A stretch of DNA of 64,000 nt from Stromatinia cepivora (Eukaryota > Ascomycota > Leotiomycetes > Helotiales > Sclerotiniaceae): contig RCTD01000018.1 of the NCBI GenBank assembly GCA_014898415.1, forward strand, positions 1,121,001 through 1,185,000. Direction: 5' to 3'. The notes beneath the pieces were generated by a model that was not told the DNA's origin, made no database searches, and was given only the letters and a program-made list of their open reading frames with translations. Made by a program: the position numbers and the translations under genes. Positions 37,723 to 48,357 of the stretch are shown piece by piece; the stretch's first letter is position 1; every line of letters begins with the position of its first letter.

Positions 37723-38668
37723 GTCGGCCAACTCCTAAATCGCATGTTTTGAACCCGCTTTTCGCCTATTTTTGTATATATATTAGCTTCGTTCAATCAT
37801 ATTACATTATAATTATTAATCGAAAATTATATTATAAATAGATATACTATTTATTTATATTTTGCATTTTTTACTTTTATAAAATTCCAATTAGTATTGA
37901 TTTAATTATTATATTTATAAGTTAGATTTCCAATCCGGAAAGATAAATTTTATGTGTCGAATTAGATTTCCAATTCGGAAAAATAAATTTTATGTGTCGA
38001 ATTACAAAATAATTTTGAAATGGAATCAAAAGAATTAAATCTTTATTTTGTTTTAAATCGAATAACAATAAAATTTGAATATTATATAGTTTATACTCTA
38101 TATAAATTTCAATGTCATTTATAATTTGTTAGAATGAAAATTGGAAGATATCAAAATTGAGAATGAAAAGGGGTGAAGAAATCAATTTTGTATTATAACT
38201 AATTGAAGGTTTAGAGAAACTAGAAAATAAATCAAATAATAAATCTGTTACGGTTGTTAGAAGGATGTTGCTAGTAAAACTAGGAATCTCTATAAGGAAG
38301 CGGTTTTATTATTAAAAGCAAACGTACAATCAACGGTCTACCATCGATTGATTAGAAAACTCTGCAAAATCTCTGTATTTACTAAATTTTAATATATGAT
38401 CGGCGGTTTGTTATCGTTCCGATATCGTTTTTTATTGGATTTAAAAGAAAAAAGTTTTCCTAATTAGAAAAGGATAATGAAAAGTTTTATAGCTGTTTTA
38501 GGACTAATTGATTCTTTGCCATTTGTGACTCTGACAAAATCTATATTTCTTCGATCAACAGATTCCATATTATGTAACAAATTATCTATAAGTATAATAG
38601 TTGAAAATTTATCACATAAAGTATATTTTGGTAAGGGTCTGATACGCATTATTTAGGAGATGGCCGAC
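37723..38668. mobile_element. AT-rich TIR element flanked by TA (Tc1/mariner-pogo type relic)
   Basis: The left end GTCGGCCAACTCCTAAAT (37723-37740) and the reverse complement of the right end (38651-38668) match at 17 of 18 positions. Each end is bordered by the dinucleotide TA (37721-37722 and 38669-38670), the target-site duplication of Tc1/mariner/pogo transposons. The 946-bp body is very AT-rich and has no long open frame. A + strand stretch near 38230-38360 translates with stops into something resembling a helix-turn-helix of pogo/Fot1 transposases, but this is weak. The composition and lack of an open frame fit an element inactivated by repeat-induced point mutation (RIP). It could also be a non-autonomous (MITE-like) derivative. 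The ends are seen directly; the family call is inference. Confidence 0.72.
37922..38001. repeat. 40-bp direct tandem duplication inside the TIR element
   Basis: Two 40-bp copies, 37922-37961 and 37962-38001, differ at only two positions, one C-to-T and one G-to-A. Both are transitions of the RIP type. Confidence 0.93.
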
Positions 38669-38670
38669 TA

Positions 38671-39117
38671 GACCCTCTGGAAGAGTTCGCTTAAAATATC
38701 CAATCAAAAAGCATAAAAACTCTGGAAGAAGGTCGATGTGAAAACTAGACTACAACTTAATAGGACTTATATGAGGCCTAATGACCTTTTGCGCTGTGGC
38801 AGTGTTCTTGTGAGATCCATAATGAGTTTCTTTGTGTGCTGTGAAGATATATGGAAGGAGTGGACAACCAACTGCCAAGTGTGATTGACAAACTCTCCAG
38901 TACGTAGTCAAAAATTTGTATGAAGGGGGCTTCTCAGTACTTTTGTTTATCTACTCATGCATTCATTCTTTTTTTAGCATACGTTGTTGTCACTGTCTTT
39001 CATTCATTCCACTAAAATCGTCGTTGAAAATTACCAACCACAATCCTCCCCATCCATCACAACCACCATCGAAACTCATCACACCGAGACTCTCCAACAT
39101 CAACATCTCTCTAAGCC
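38671..39117. other. Intergenic spacer right of the inverted-repeat element
   Basis: No gene is visible. It leads into the C-rich leader of the small protein at 39118. Confidence 0.55.
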
Positions 39118-39432
39118 ATGCCCTCCCTCTCACCCCATCTCCCCCAACACCGCACCCTCTCCCCCCTCAAACAACGCACCCCATCCTCCTCATACGACTC
39201 AACAACCTTCGAAGTACCCAGCGCCGACATAAAAGCCACCAAGAAACAAATCGACGCTTATGAAAAACTCATAGATGATTTACCAGAGGATAGCAAGAAG
39301 AAATTGAGGAAGTTGCAGAGGGAACATGGGTTGACGCGGGATCAGCTGATTTTGGCGGCGTTGAAGGAGTGGGCGCCGCAGTATGTGGGGGCTTTTAAGA
39401 TGGCGGAGTTTTTTGGGATTGTGAGGGTTTGA
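39118..39432 (+). CDS. Small charged helical protein, function unknown
   Basis: A single-exon frame of 104 aa. The N-terminal 30 residues are rich in P, S, R and H and probably disordered, possibly a targeting sequence (SLSPHLPQHRTLSPLKQR). The rest is compact and looks conserved: STTFEVPSADIKATKKQI, then DAYEKLIDDLPEDSKKKLRK, LQREHGLTRDQLILAALKEW and APQYVGAFKMAEFFGIVRV. Two amphipathic helices and a C-terminal hydrophobic strand are likely. I do not recognise the family. Coding is supported by the codon pattern and by the balanced helix-forming composition, not by homology. The start could also be a later codon, because the Pro/Ser-rich part contributes little. Confidence 0.6.
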   Translation: MPSLSPHLPQHRTLSPLKQRTPSSSYDSTTFEVPSADIKATKKQIDAYEKLIDDLPEDSKKKLRKLQREHGLTRDQLILAALKEWAPQYVGAFKMAEFFGIVRV

Positions 39433-40257
39433 TGTGATGGAGATTAGAAGGGGGGGAAGGGGAAAGAGAGGGGGTTGATGGATGGGATTGAGATGGCTGA
39501 TGATTGGTAGATGGTGTTAGATGTGTGAGCTCTAGGCTGATTTGAGGACTTACATGTAAGAGTATATTTCACTGGATCTTACTTTTATCCTCGAATTTGG
39601 AGTGATTATTCACATCACTTCTGCATGTCAGGAAAGTAGTTGATACAGGAAACATCGCCGAGACCACAAAAATATATGCACGCACCCCCCCCCCCCCCCC
39701 CCCCCCCCAATGGATGTCAAAATAACCTTACAACGCACTCGAAAAGTAACTAAGAATAAAAATTCAGTAGATTATACTAGAGATTTCATCTAACTTGGAA
39801 CCCAGCTTTGATAATATATCTAGTGAAAAGTTAATGGGGTTAATTAAGTCAATAGTTATTTACTTACTTACCTCCACCAGAAGAGAAAATGAAGCAAAAC
39901 AATACGAATTCATCATGTTAACTGACCCGATCCACACCTAGTATGTATTATTAGACGAATACTCTCCTATCTCGACGAAGATTCCTTGACGATCAATGTG
40001 GGCAGAATAATCGCGTGTTCTTACAGGTCAGAGGCTTAGCAGGCAAACGACGAACTCATATCGTTGAAGGCCGTGTAAGTTGTTGAATATATAATCCCAC
40101 GGTCACTAAGGGTCGGTGGTCATGGTACTAACAGTATGCTCGTATGTGCATTGAGTATTGCTATATGACAAAAAAAGGCTCAAGACCATCTCCTGATTCA
40201 AGCTACACCAAAACTCAAAAACAATAACCACCACCCACACCAATCCAAATCTGAAAC
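39433..40257. other. Intergenic region with a poly-C tract
   Basis: No gene is visible. A run of 24 C occurs at 39685-39708. The right side is the 3' flank of the P450 gene. Confidence 0.6.
39685..39708. repeat. Homopolymer of 24 cytosines
   Basis: There are 24 consecutive C on the + strand, preceded by atgcacgca. A run this long is prone to length error in sequencing and assembly. Confidence 0.95.
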
Positions 40258-42213
40258 TTACTCCCACAACTTCTTCACCTCCTCTTCACTCAATCTTCTA
40301 ATATGAACTTTACTAGCCATATCCGGGATGTTATTCCATCCAAACGACCAATCCTTCAACCTATCTATCTCTTTCCAGTCGTAATTCATGAGAAATTCGA
40401 TTAACATGATTTTTTCAATCGTGAGGGCCACATGTCGACCTGGACATGCGTGGCGACCTGGCATTCTCGTTAGTAATATTCGTTTCCTCGAATCCGCAGA
40501 CAGATGGCTCATCCCCTAGCTCGTGTCAAGTAGATTTGACGTCCGAGAAAAGATGCACGAAGGAATAGCCAAACATACCATATCCGAAACTCATAAACCT
40601 CTCACTAGGATTCGAGCCCGCCATACTCTCATCCCTAGTTCTAAAGCCATTGAACACCTCTGGGTCATCATAATGTTCACCATCCTGATGAATAGCCCAA
40701 GCCAATCCCTCAATCCTCTCCCCAAATGGAATATGAATGATCTTTTCCCCATCCTCCCCTTTACTAACAAAATCCAGCCCTTCCCTCCTCGCCACCTTCC
40801 TACTTCCCAATGTATATCCCAACGGATGTAATCTCTGACTTTCCCTCATAAAAGCATCCAAACTCTTCAGTTCCCCAAGACTCTCCTTATTCCACACACC
40901 TCCAAATTTCTTCCATACATCTCTAATCTCCTTCCTCATAGGTTCCACATACAACTCTTTGCGATGTCCAATAACATCATAAAGCACATGTGTAAACGTA
41001 AGCGTCGTCGTATCCACCGTGGCAAAAAAGAACCTACAAATCCTATTATTAATACCCCACACCACCTCCCTATCTTCCTTCCCCTCAAATCTTTTCTTCG
41101 CCCTCACATCCTCCACCAACGTAGGCAGCACAACACCCCTCTCATAATCCTCACCCTTAACATCCCCCCTAACCAACGCAAGCACACCCCCCGTCACCCC
41201 CTTCTCAATCAAAGCAACCTGTCTCGTGGTCCCCATCCACGGCGCCACAAACCTATGACTCCACCTCGGCAACCTCCTCAACAACATCCCCGAGAAGAAA
41301 ATCCCCCTCGCAAACGTCGCCACATTATCCACCCACGCCCCATCACCCGAGTATTTCTCCCCACACAAAATCCGACTCGCGATGCGCGCAAGCGAAACAT
41401 TAACATGTGCATACAAACAAGTACGAGTCCAACCCTCCATATCTTTCTCCTTTGAATCTCCCGGCGCGAAGTTTTGCCGAAAAGCAGTGGTGGTTTCCGA
41501 GAGGAGGAGCGGGATGATTTCGGGAATGCAACGGGTTAGTTTGGTGATGAAGGCGATCAGTTCTTCGCTTTCGGCCGAGATGAAGGGTCGCATTAGGAGG
41601 AACTATTTTCTTCATATCAGTTTATCATTCTTACAATCTGTAGACTTCCTCCTCAAGTCCTTGGATCAAATGGAATCGAATTGCATGAGGATTTCGCATC
41701 ATATCAAAAACGTGAGGATATAAAATAGAACCAAAACATACATCTTCATTCGCCTCATAAGGATCCAAATCCGCCGTCCCCATCTTCCCCGCCTGCGCAA
41801 AAACAGAAGTAGGCAATGCCCACTGAGGACCCAAAGCACCATTCAATCGAAAAGCCTTTCCATTTTTCGAATACTATTTTTTCATTTCAATTAGCCACCC
41901 ACTACTACATATGTATTTCTGTATATCCCTTTCCATGCAATTGCTTCTCAAACACATTTCAAACAATACCAATCACCAAACAAATAAGAAGAAAAATAAA
42001 AATGTTAAAACATAACCTTACCTTCTGATAAGCATTAACCAACAATTGCTTGCCCGACAAACCCCTCCACGTCAAAGTTTCCCACCACGAATTGCCTATC
42101 AGCGGAGCATCGGAATTATACCGCTGTAAGCGCAGATATGATTTTAACTGAGAAGATAACGCCCAGGTAATAAACACAATAATCAGCGACGAACATAGGG
42201 AGAGGAATTCCAT
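40258..42213 (-). CDS. Cytochrome P450 monooxygenase
   Basis: Exons on the minus strand are 42213-42022, 41873-41742, 41602-40579 and 40457-40258, giving 515 aa. It is a microsomal haem-thiolate monooxygenase. The N-terminal anchor is LSLCSSLIIVFITWALSSQ. The I-helix motif FFATVDTTTLTF replaces the common AGxDT with ATVDTT. The K-helix ExxR is in AFMRESQRLHP. The haem loop FGYG-RHACPGR is split by the 121-nt third intron, just before RHACPG, where Cys is the iron ligand. The N-terminal anchor and PLIGNSWWETLTW segment resemble fungal P450s of secondary metabolism. No biosynthetic partner gene is adjacent; the neighbours are a small unknown gene and a kinase. The substrate is unknown. The short exon 2, with intron phase 0 on both sides, was fitted so that GPQWALPTS and the following NED-FLLMRP join in frame. 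Confidence 0.9.
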
Positions 42214-42856
42214 TTTAGAAATATCACTGGACTGCTGTTCTTAGGATCGAGAAAACAGAGCAAACAAATCGCAGAAGCAAGGTCAAGGATTTCGAGAATG
42301 CATGGAATGAATATATTAGCTGTTAATATATGTGTATGGATGAGGTTCCAAGTACTCCGCACCAACCGTTGCATCTATCTATTTTCCGAGTATCCGTGTG
42401 CTATTCGATATGATTTCTACAAGCAAGCTTGAGGCGGGAATCTTGGTACAGAGCAGTGGTACATCGCTTAGACATTCAGATCTGGATGCAAAAAATATTC
42501 ACTGGCGGATTTGTGACACCACTCCGAAAAATCCACATTTTATATGGGGATATCACAGATCTGATTGATAAGGTCTCTAAGCTTAATTGGCCCTAAAAGG
42601 TCAAGCTTGAAAAAAAACTCGCCCGTATATACCAGGATTTGATTCCATCTCCACAAGAAAGTGTGCAAGCGATATGTCTGACATGCCCCCTGATTCTCTG
42701 TAACCGACCTCTCTTTAACCGACCCTCGAGAACGCCAGTTGCAGTATCTAAAACCGCAAACCAATCCATTGATACAGCCGTACACCAATCCTATCCTCGC
42801 CCCAACATTCGCCAAATCCTTGTCCTTCATGTATAAACTCATATTTGGGCAATAAT
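42214..42856. other. Spacer between P450 and kinase genes
   Basis: I see no gene. It should hold the P450 promoter and the kinase 3' flank. Confidence 0.55.
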
Positions 42857-44407
42857 CTAAAATCCCTTGAAACAATCATCCCATTTTGCCGCGAGCTCCT
42901 CTGTGTATGGGTCTCTTCCTTCTTTTTCATCAGGATACAAATCAAAATTTTGAGCATCGCCTGGATATCTCAAAGGGGGTATAATCGGACCACGGTATTT
43001 CCTGTAGTATACATCTTCCCAGATCACTCCTTGAAAAAATGGATGATCTTTAACTCGTGCAGCGCCACCAGATATATTTCCGAGACGATGTGATCGATCG
43101 ACCGTGCAAAATTGGCGAATGATATCTTTTGCCGCAGATGAGATAGCAGGTTCGGCAGGGAAAGAGACTGGCTTGGTAACGATTCTAGCCGGCTTTTGTG
43201 TTAGACAATGTGTAAATTGATTAGAGACAATGGGGAAATGATAATGAGATACGTACTGCTTGTAAATCTCTATCGGGTTCGAATGCCAAAAGGGTGGATA
43301 TCCTGTCAGGAATTCGTAAATCAATATACCCAAAGCCCACCAGTCAACGGCTGTTGTATGGCCTTTCGATTGAATAACCTCTGGCGCAAGATATTCTGGC
43401 GTACCACACAAGGTATATGTTTCCCCTTCATGATTGTTAATAAACGGCCTACACAGCCCTCGAATTAACGCAGCTTACTGTTTCCCAAACGTTTTGCAAA
43501 TCCAAAATCAACCAGTTTTATATGCCCCTCAGCATCCAATAACAGGTTCTCTGGTTTCATATCTCTATATGCAACCCCCTCTCGCTCGTGTAAAAATTCA
43601 AGGATCAAAACTATCTCGGCGGCATAAAATCGTGCTGTGCTCTCGTCGAATCGTTTGGCCTTTCGTAAATAAGAAAATACTTCACCTCCAGGGCAGTAGT
43701 CAAGCTTCGTAGAGACAAAATTTAGCTTAAGACCCAAGATGAAGCCCCCGGGGGTCCGATTGATAATGGAAAATGGAGATAAAAGGTTTTGGGAGGACCA
43801 GATCAACTTACTAGCATGTACAATGAATCGTGATCAGCAAAAGAAGTTATTAATGTAGTAATGAAAGGATGCCCAGCAACATCTGCAAGAACCGAGCGCT
43901 CGTGATTGACATGATCAACCTGTTTAAGTTTAATGACTAGATAAGTCAGTTAATGGAATCGGCTCTATTTCTACAGCTTGGTATTACCTTCGACTTTCCG
44001 TAAGACCTTCAGCGCGAAGACCTTATCGCGATCCTCTTCCGCGGGGTTCGCAAGACGTGCAAGCCAGCTACACGATATAAAATCAGAAATATTCAAGCGA
44101 GATCATTGGGGTGAATATCGTACACGCGAGCGAATGTGCCTATTCAATCAAAATCAATTAGCATACTTTATGCAGGCTCCGTCATTAAGCTACACAGCAC
44201 AACGCATATCATCTGCAGGGAAACTTTACCAGTTCCTAATGTTCTCACTAATTCAAAATCTCGCACACTCAAACTCCTCGAACTTGCTCCCAATTCTTTA
44301 TTCCTTGAATTCTGCTGAATCCCTTCAGGAGGAAAAATATGCTGCTCTTGACTGAAATGGGCCACGAATTGTCTTTCTTCAGCCGCAGCCGTCGTGGTTT
44401 CAGCCAT
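42857..44407 (-). CDS. cAMP-dependent protein kinase catalytic subunit, divergent (PKA2-like)
   Basis: Seven exons on the minus strand: 44407-44230, 44139-44124, 44067-43988, 43936-43812, 43704-43479, 43425-43257 and 43184-42857. They give 1122 nt and 373 aa. This is an AGC-family Ser/Thr kinase. Present are the Gly-rich loop ([15 protein letters not shown]), VAIK-type Lys ([10 protein letters not shown]) and Glu in NHERSVLAD. Next come the catalytic loop [14 protein letters not shown], the DFG equivalent VDFGFAKR, the activation loop [13 protein letters not shown] with its Thr, and the APE helix. A C-terminal tail with hydrophobic end (DDCFKGF) matches the F-x-x-F tail of [11 protein letters not shown] instead of the usual YRDLKPEN and the short N-terminus suggest the second, divergent PKA catalytic subunit of filamentous ascomycetes, but this is inference. 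Exon 2 is a 16-nt microexon. Confidence 0.9.
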
Positions 44408-47400
44408 TGTGATCGCGAGGGTGCTAGGAGAGGAATGTCGTTGCGCCTCTTATTGAGAACTTCCTTCGCGGGCTTACTAGAAGCAACTGACTACAGTAGC
44501 CATACGGTTGTCGCAAACCTTGAGATACTTGTTTTCGAGGGATGGTGGGGCCAGTGTTAAGAGGAAATTCCTATGGATATACCAATACTTCGTATTATGC
44601 GACGACTTGGGACCGAGCTTTGCGATCGATACAGTATTGCGAGCAAGTACCAGTACAGCACAGTACGATACGGTCTTTGTCTGTATAGCAATTGAAAGGT
44701 TAATTCCAATCCCAATTCCGTATCTGATCAATTGATTCTGTGAAGGGGCCCTTCAGGTACAATATTGATCTATCGTGAAATTTGAGGAATGTGGTGGAGT
44801 GTAGTTGTCTTGCCTTAGTTCGCTCTCTCTCAGTAACTTGTACCTAGAATACACTTTGTATAGTGGGGGTTATCATGACGTTTTAGTTCGGGCTGGGTTT
44901 AACAGTTTCATCCGATAAAAGCCTAGATTTACCGTAAACCGGTTGAGAAATCATTATAGTAAAAAGAGTTTATCTTTTTTATTCGAATTCCATCGATGAT
45001 ATTTTTCTCATGATAAATACTAGGTACCTAGTATACTTCAAAAAGTGATGCTATTCCCATCATGTTTTAATCGTATGATTGTCATTTTCAAGTAACAAGA
45101 ATAAAGAAATGCTTTAAATTGTCGTCTCAACCAAAACCTCCTCGACCGATGATGTATCCCTGAAAAGAAAAGATTTCGTCATGCACGTGATGAAATTTCA
45201 TATTATCTCAAACCGATTACTCATTACACTAAGTTCATTCCTAAATTAGAAATGTTGAAGCAAGCATGGAGAATTTTATGTTCTTTTCTATAAATACCTC
45301 GATATCTATATATTTCGAGCTATTTTGCTGAAGAGATCATGATCATGTGTTTTCCTACCTAGGTATGGCTGTATGGATTGTATCGTATAATTCCGTTTGT
45401 GTCATCTCTTTCCTGTGCCTCAGAACTTGGCATAAACCCTCGATATGCAGTCATCCAATACTTCCCACCACAACGCGGCAAATCCTAAAGGTGGACAGAG
45501 AAGTAGCTCCTAAATTAATCGGCTTCGACAGGATTTCGTAACGTTTCATGAAGTTGGTGTCGGCATCCATTATCGACTATTAATGGGTCATCATAGCAAT
45601 CAAATATTTTGCTTTCTAGTTTCATATCTACAGCCCAAGTTTAGAGAGTGAGACCGGAAATACTTCCCGTCAAGTTGACCGAAACATTTGGATTTGATGT
45701 GATCCCGATACCTTGGACAAGCCGTCTTAGTGATGGAAAGACGTTGTTGATGTTACATCAGTGTCTGACAGTTCCTATTGGACGAGATTGCGAGCATGCA
45801 AAATGGCGCGCCCAGACCTTGAAAAGCCGAAGAGTGCTTGTGAGCGAAGATGTGGGATTTGCTATGATCGCTAGTATGATAGTAATCTGCATGAAAAGCT
45901 CTTCCTGTCTAGGTTGTGTTCCTCTAAGGCAAGTATTATTCCCACACCCCCAGCCCCGCGAGAACAATCGTACCGAATACCTTGTGATTGCCACATCTGC
46001 CACTTCTAAATTCTATCCTTTGAACTTCTAAGATGAGTTAATGTTAGCATGAAAGGATCCCGTGGCAATTGATATGCCGTTAATATCGAAGGGTGGATTC
46101 CAGGCCAGGTATGTTAAAATAAGAACCGAGTCTAATACGATAGGGATACATATTGGGGTCGCAGCCGACCCCCACAAAGGCCGCCAAAGCGGATCTTCCG
46201 AGATGGGACGCATTCCTTCGTAAAGACCGTGGCTCCTTTCGCAGCAAAACCTTCTTATTAGAATCATTATGTGAAAAGAATACACTGCCGTTAGAGCAAG
46301 GCTGAAGGGAGCCGCAATATTAACTTGAAACGGAGGGAGCTAGTAATGTCTACCTATCGGGGAATCCAACAGCCCTGAAATGACGACTTTGTGTGGCAGA
46401 TCATTGTGACAAGAAGGATTTTGTTGTTCAGTAAGAGAAAGGATGCGGTAATGCAGTGCAATCGCGAGGCACGTCGTTATAAATGAACGACAAGATCAGA
46501 CGAAGCCGAGTATCTGGACAGTAAGTGACAGTGTTCTCATCTGTAGATAAGATTCAAACATTGAGATAATGTTGCAATGACAAGAATAGTTGCTGCGGGA
46601 TCTGAGGGTTGAAGTGGGAGGTGCAGTGCAGAGAAGGGTCGCAGACGTCCCGGAAAGTAGGATGGTGCTAAAGGCTTTATTCAAGCACAAAAAAATCATT
46701 ATGATGACATTGTACATTCCAGAATATGGATCAATTGCATTTGGACAATGCCATTGGAGACAGCCTCGTAAGAGCCGCAGCACGTGAGTGTGTGCTGGCC
46801 GAGTAAATACCCCACTTCCATAAATCTCCGGCCAATACCATCATCAACATGCTGCTGTACTGCCAAAGTTCTTGACATTAGATGAAGCGTTCTTTTACGA
46901 AATTATCTCACCGTGTACGGAGGCCTTGAAAGTCGAATACACCCTATAATGCTTACATTCCGCAATTTGCCCTTAACTAGCCACCCTTTGCAAGGTAGAT
47001 TTTTGCCCCATTTTCGGTGTATCTAACCATACTAGTGATGTTTTGTAGAATAACTTGTATGCCTTTGATATAGAAACAATGACCAATTAGCAAACGTGTC
47101 TGTGTCAGCAGAAGGCGAGTCAAGCTCTTGATCCTCGACATTGAGCCACTTCTTCCACCAAAGTTCCAGTTACAGTGGTAATACGTGCTGATTTGAATAA
47201 TACCTTGGCACTACCGGCATGAAAGCCCAATTTAGAGCCCGCAGGGTGGATGGAAAACTAAGCGAAGGTAGTGTCACACTCGGCGGAAGTTTCGAATCCA
47301 CTGCCCGCTTCCTTTTCGCGGGGGCGGGTAACCTTGCGGAACACCTAAGGTCGGGCTGTATCTGCCTCGGCGAATCAGGGCAATAGACGAATAATTACAG

Positions 47401-48018
47401 TGTGTGGTTTCATCTGTACTGAGACACCGAAGAGGTAGTATCAAGCCTTGCTACCAAATGATCGGGCTGGCTGGTCTTGTATGTATACTATCGTTGAACC
47501 AAAGAAGTAATGTAAGCATTACTTAGACTTTTATCAATACAAAAAGAGAGGGATTGGCCTTTCTCTAGAAACAGTAGTTCACGAGGCCCAACTTAGGCAC
47601 CTTTAAAGACGTGACATTGCGGCAGTACTAGGAAAAAAATCAAAAGTGTAATCCATCAGCACATGAATCCTTGCCCTTTCTCGCCACAGACCCGACCCAA
47701 TCCAACGATCCAGACGAAGAAACTGGAGCCTAATATGCGAAAACGATCATCGGGTGTGAATCAAAGATGATATCCTATGCAAAGCGCAGCGCTATGCAAA
47801 CAAATCCATGCGCAAATATCACCGCGGATGAGGAAAACGAAAGGAGCCACGACCGATATAAGCGCTACCATCCCACCGAACATTACTTTCCCATTAGTTA
47901 TCCCTCTCCTCAGAATTCCCACAAACTTTCTCAATCGGAGATACAGGTATGTATTTGCCTGCATTTGTATTAGCTTCGGATTCATCCAAGGGCTCCATGA
48001 GTTCAAAACATTACTCAC
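44408..48018. other. Long gene-poor stretch
   Basis: No gene is convincingly supported over 3.6 kb. Frames at 45648-46031 (+), 46028-46285 (-) and 46496-46783 (-) have no recognisable domains and may be random. A perfect 7-bp stem-loop, GGGGTCG-CAGC-CGACCCC, lies at 46155-46172. The 47.2-47.4 kb part is relatively GC-rich but has no tRNA-like shape that I could fold. Confidence 0.45.
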
Positions 48019-48357
48019 CTAGGTACCCTCTCGCATTTCCACCCATTCAGTGGTACAATTGCTGCATCTTCCATGTCCACAGGTCGTACAATGCATATGC
48101 AAGGCAGCCGTCAGAGCTCCGTCACCATCCAAACCGCAGTAATAGCAGAACCAAACCTCATGATATGTGTACTGTGGCTCGCCCGCGGGTTTTCCGCCAC
48201 ATTTCCCGCCATAGTTGTGTTTGCTATGACTCAAATGTTTATCGTGAGAATGGGTATGACTCGATCCATGGCTAGTCTGCAATGAAGGTGATATGCGCTT
48301 GCGATCGTGATATGAAGCCACTTTTACTTGCGAGTGGAAAGCTAATTGATAATCCAT
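48019..48357 (-). CDS. Small zinc-ribbon-like Cys protein, member 1 of a pair
   Basis: A single-exon frame of 112 aa. The N-terminal half is basic and rich in S and H (SHTHSHDKHLSHSKHN) and looks disordered. The C-terminal half carries three CxxC pairs in the order VWFCYYCG ... HCTTCGHGRC ... CSNCTTEWVEMR. Six Cys with one or two His fit a compact zinc-binding module. The same layout returns at 49516-49704, including the closing W-V-E-[MI]-R, so these two are paralogues on the same strand 1.2 kb apart. I do not recognise a named family; fungal genomes hold many short Cys-rich proteins of this kind. No signal peptide is seen, so an intracellular role in nucleic-acid or protein contact is the default guess. 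The frame closes with TAG at 48019, followed by a GTGAGT, so a longer spliced form is not excluded. Confidence 0.6.
   Translation of the reverse strand: MDYQLAFHSQVKVASYHDRKRISPSLQTSHGSSHTHSHDKHLSHSKHNYGGKCGGKPAGEPQYTYHEVWFCYYCGLDGDGALTAALHMHCTTCGHGRCSNCTTEWVEMREGT

Noticed and set aside
40964..41455. 163-codon frame antisense to the P450 gene
   Set aside because: It is a shadow of the P450 coding exon, rich in His, Pro and Arg from complementary codons.
41640..41741. Reading the P450 frame straight on after exon 2 instead of an intron
   Set aside because: The continuation has no P450 similarity and ends at a stop, whereas a 139-nt intron joins GPQWALPTS to the downstream exon in phase with the total length divisible by three.
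40258..44407. A secondary-metabolite cluster around the P450
   Set aside because: No synthase, transporter or cluster regulator is adjacent; the neighbours are a small unknown gene and a PKA-type kinase.
46155..47380. Possible tRNA or structured RNA genes in the gene-poor stretch
   Set aside because: No A-box/B-box pair or cloverleaf could be built; only a short hairpin was seen.
44408..48018. Possible genes at 45648-46031 (+), 46028-46285 (-) and 46496-46783 (-)
   Set aside because: Frames are short, lack domain content and could not be spliced into a sensible protein.
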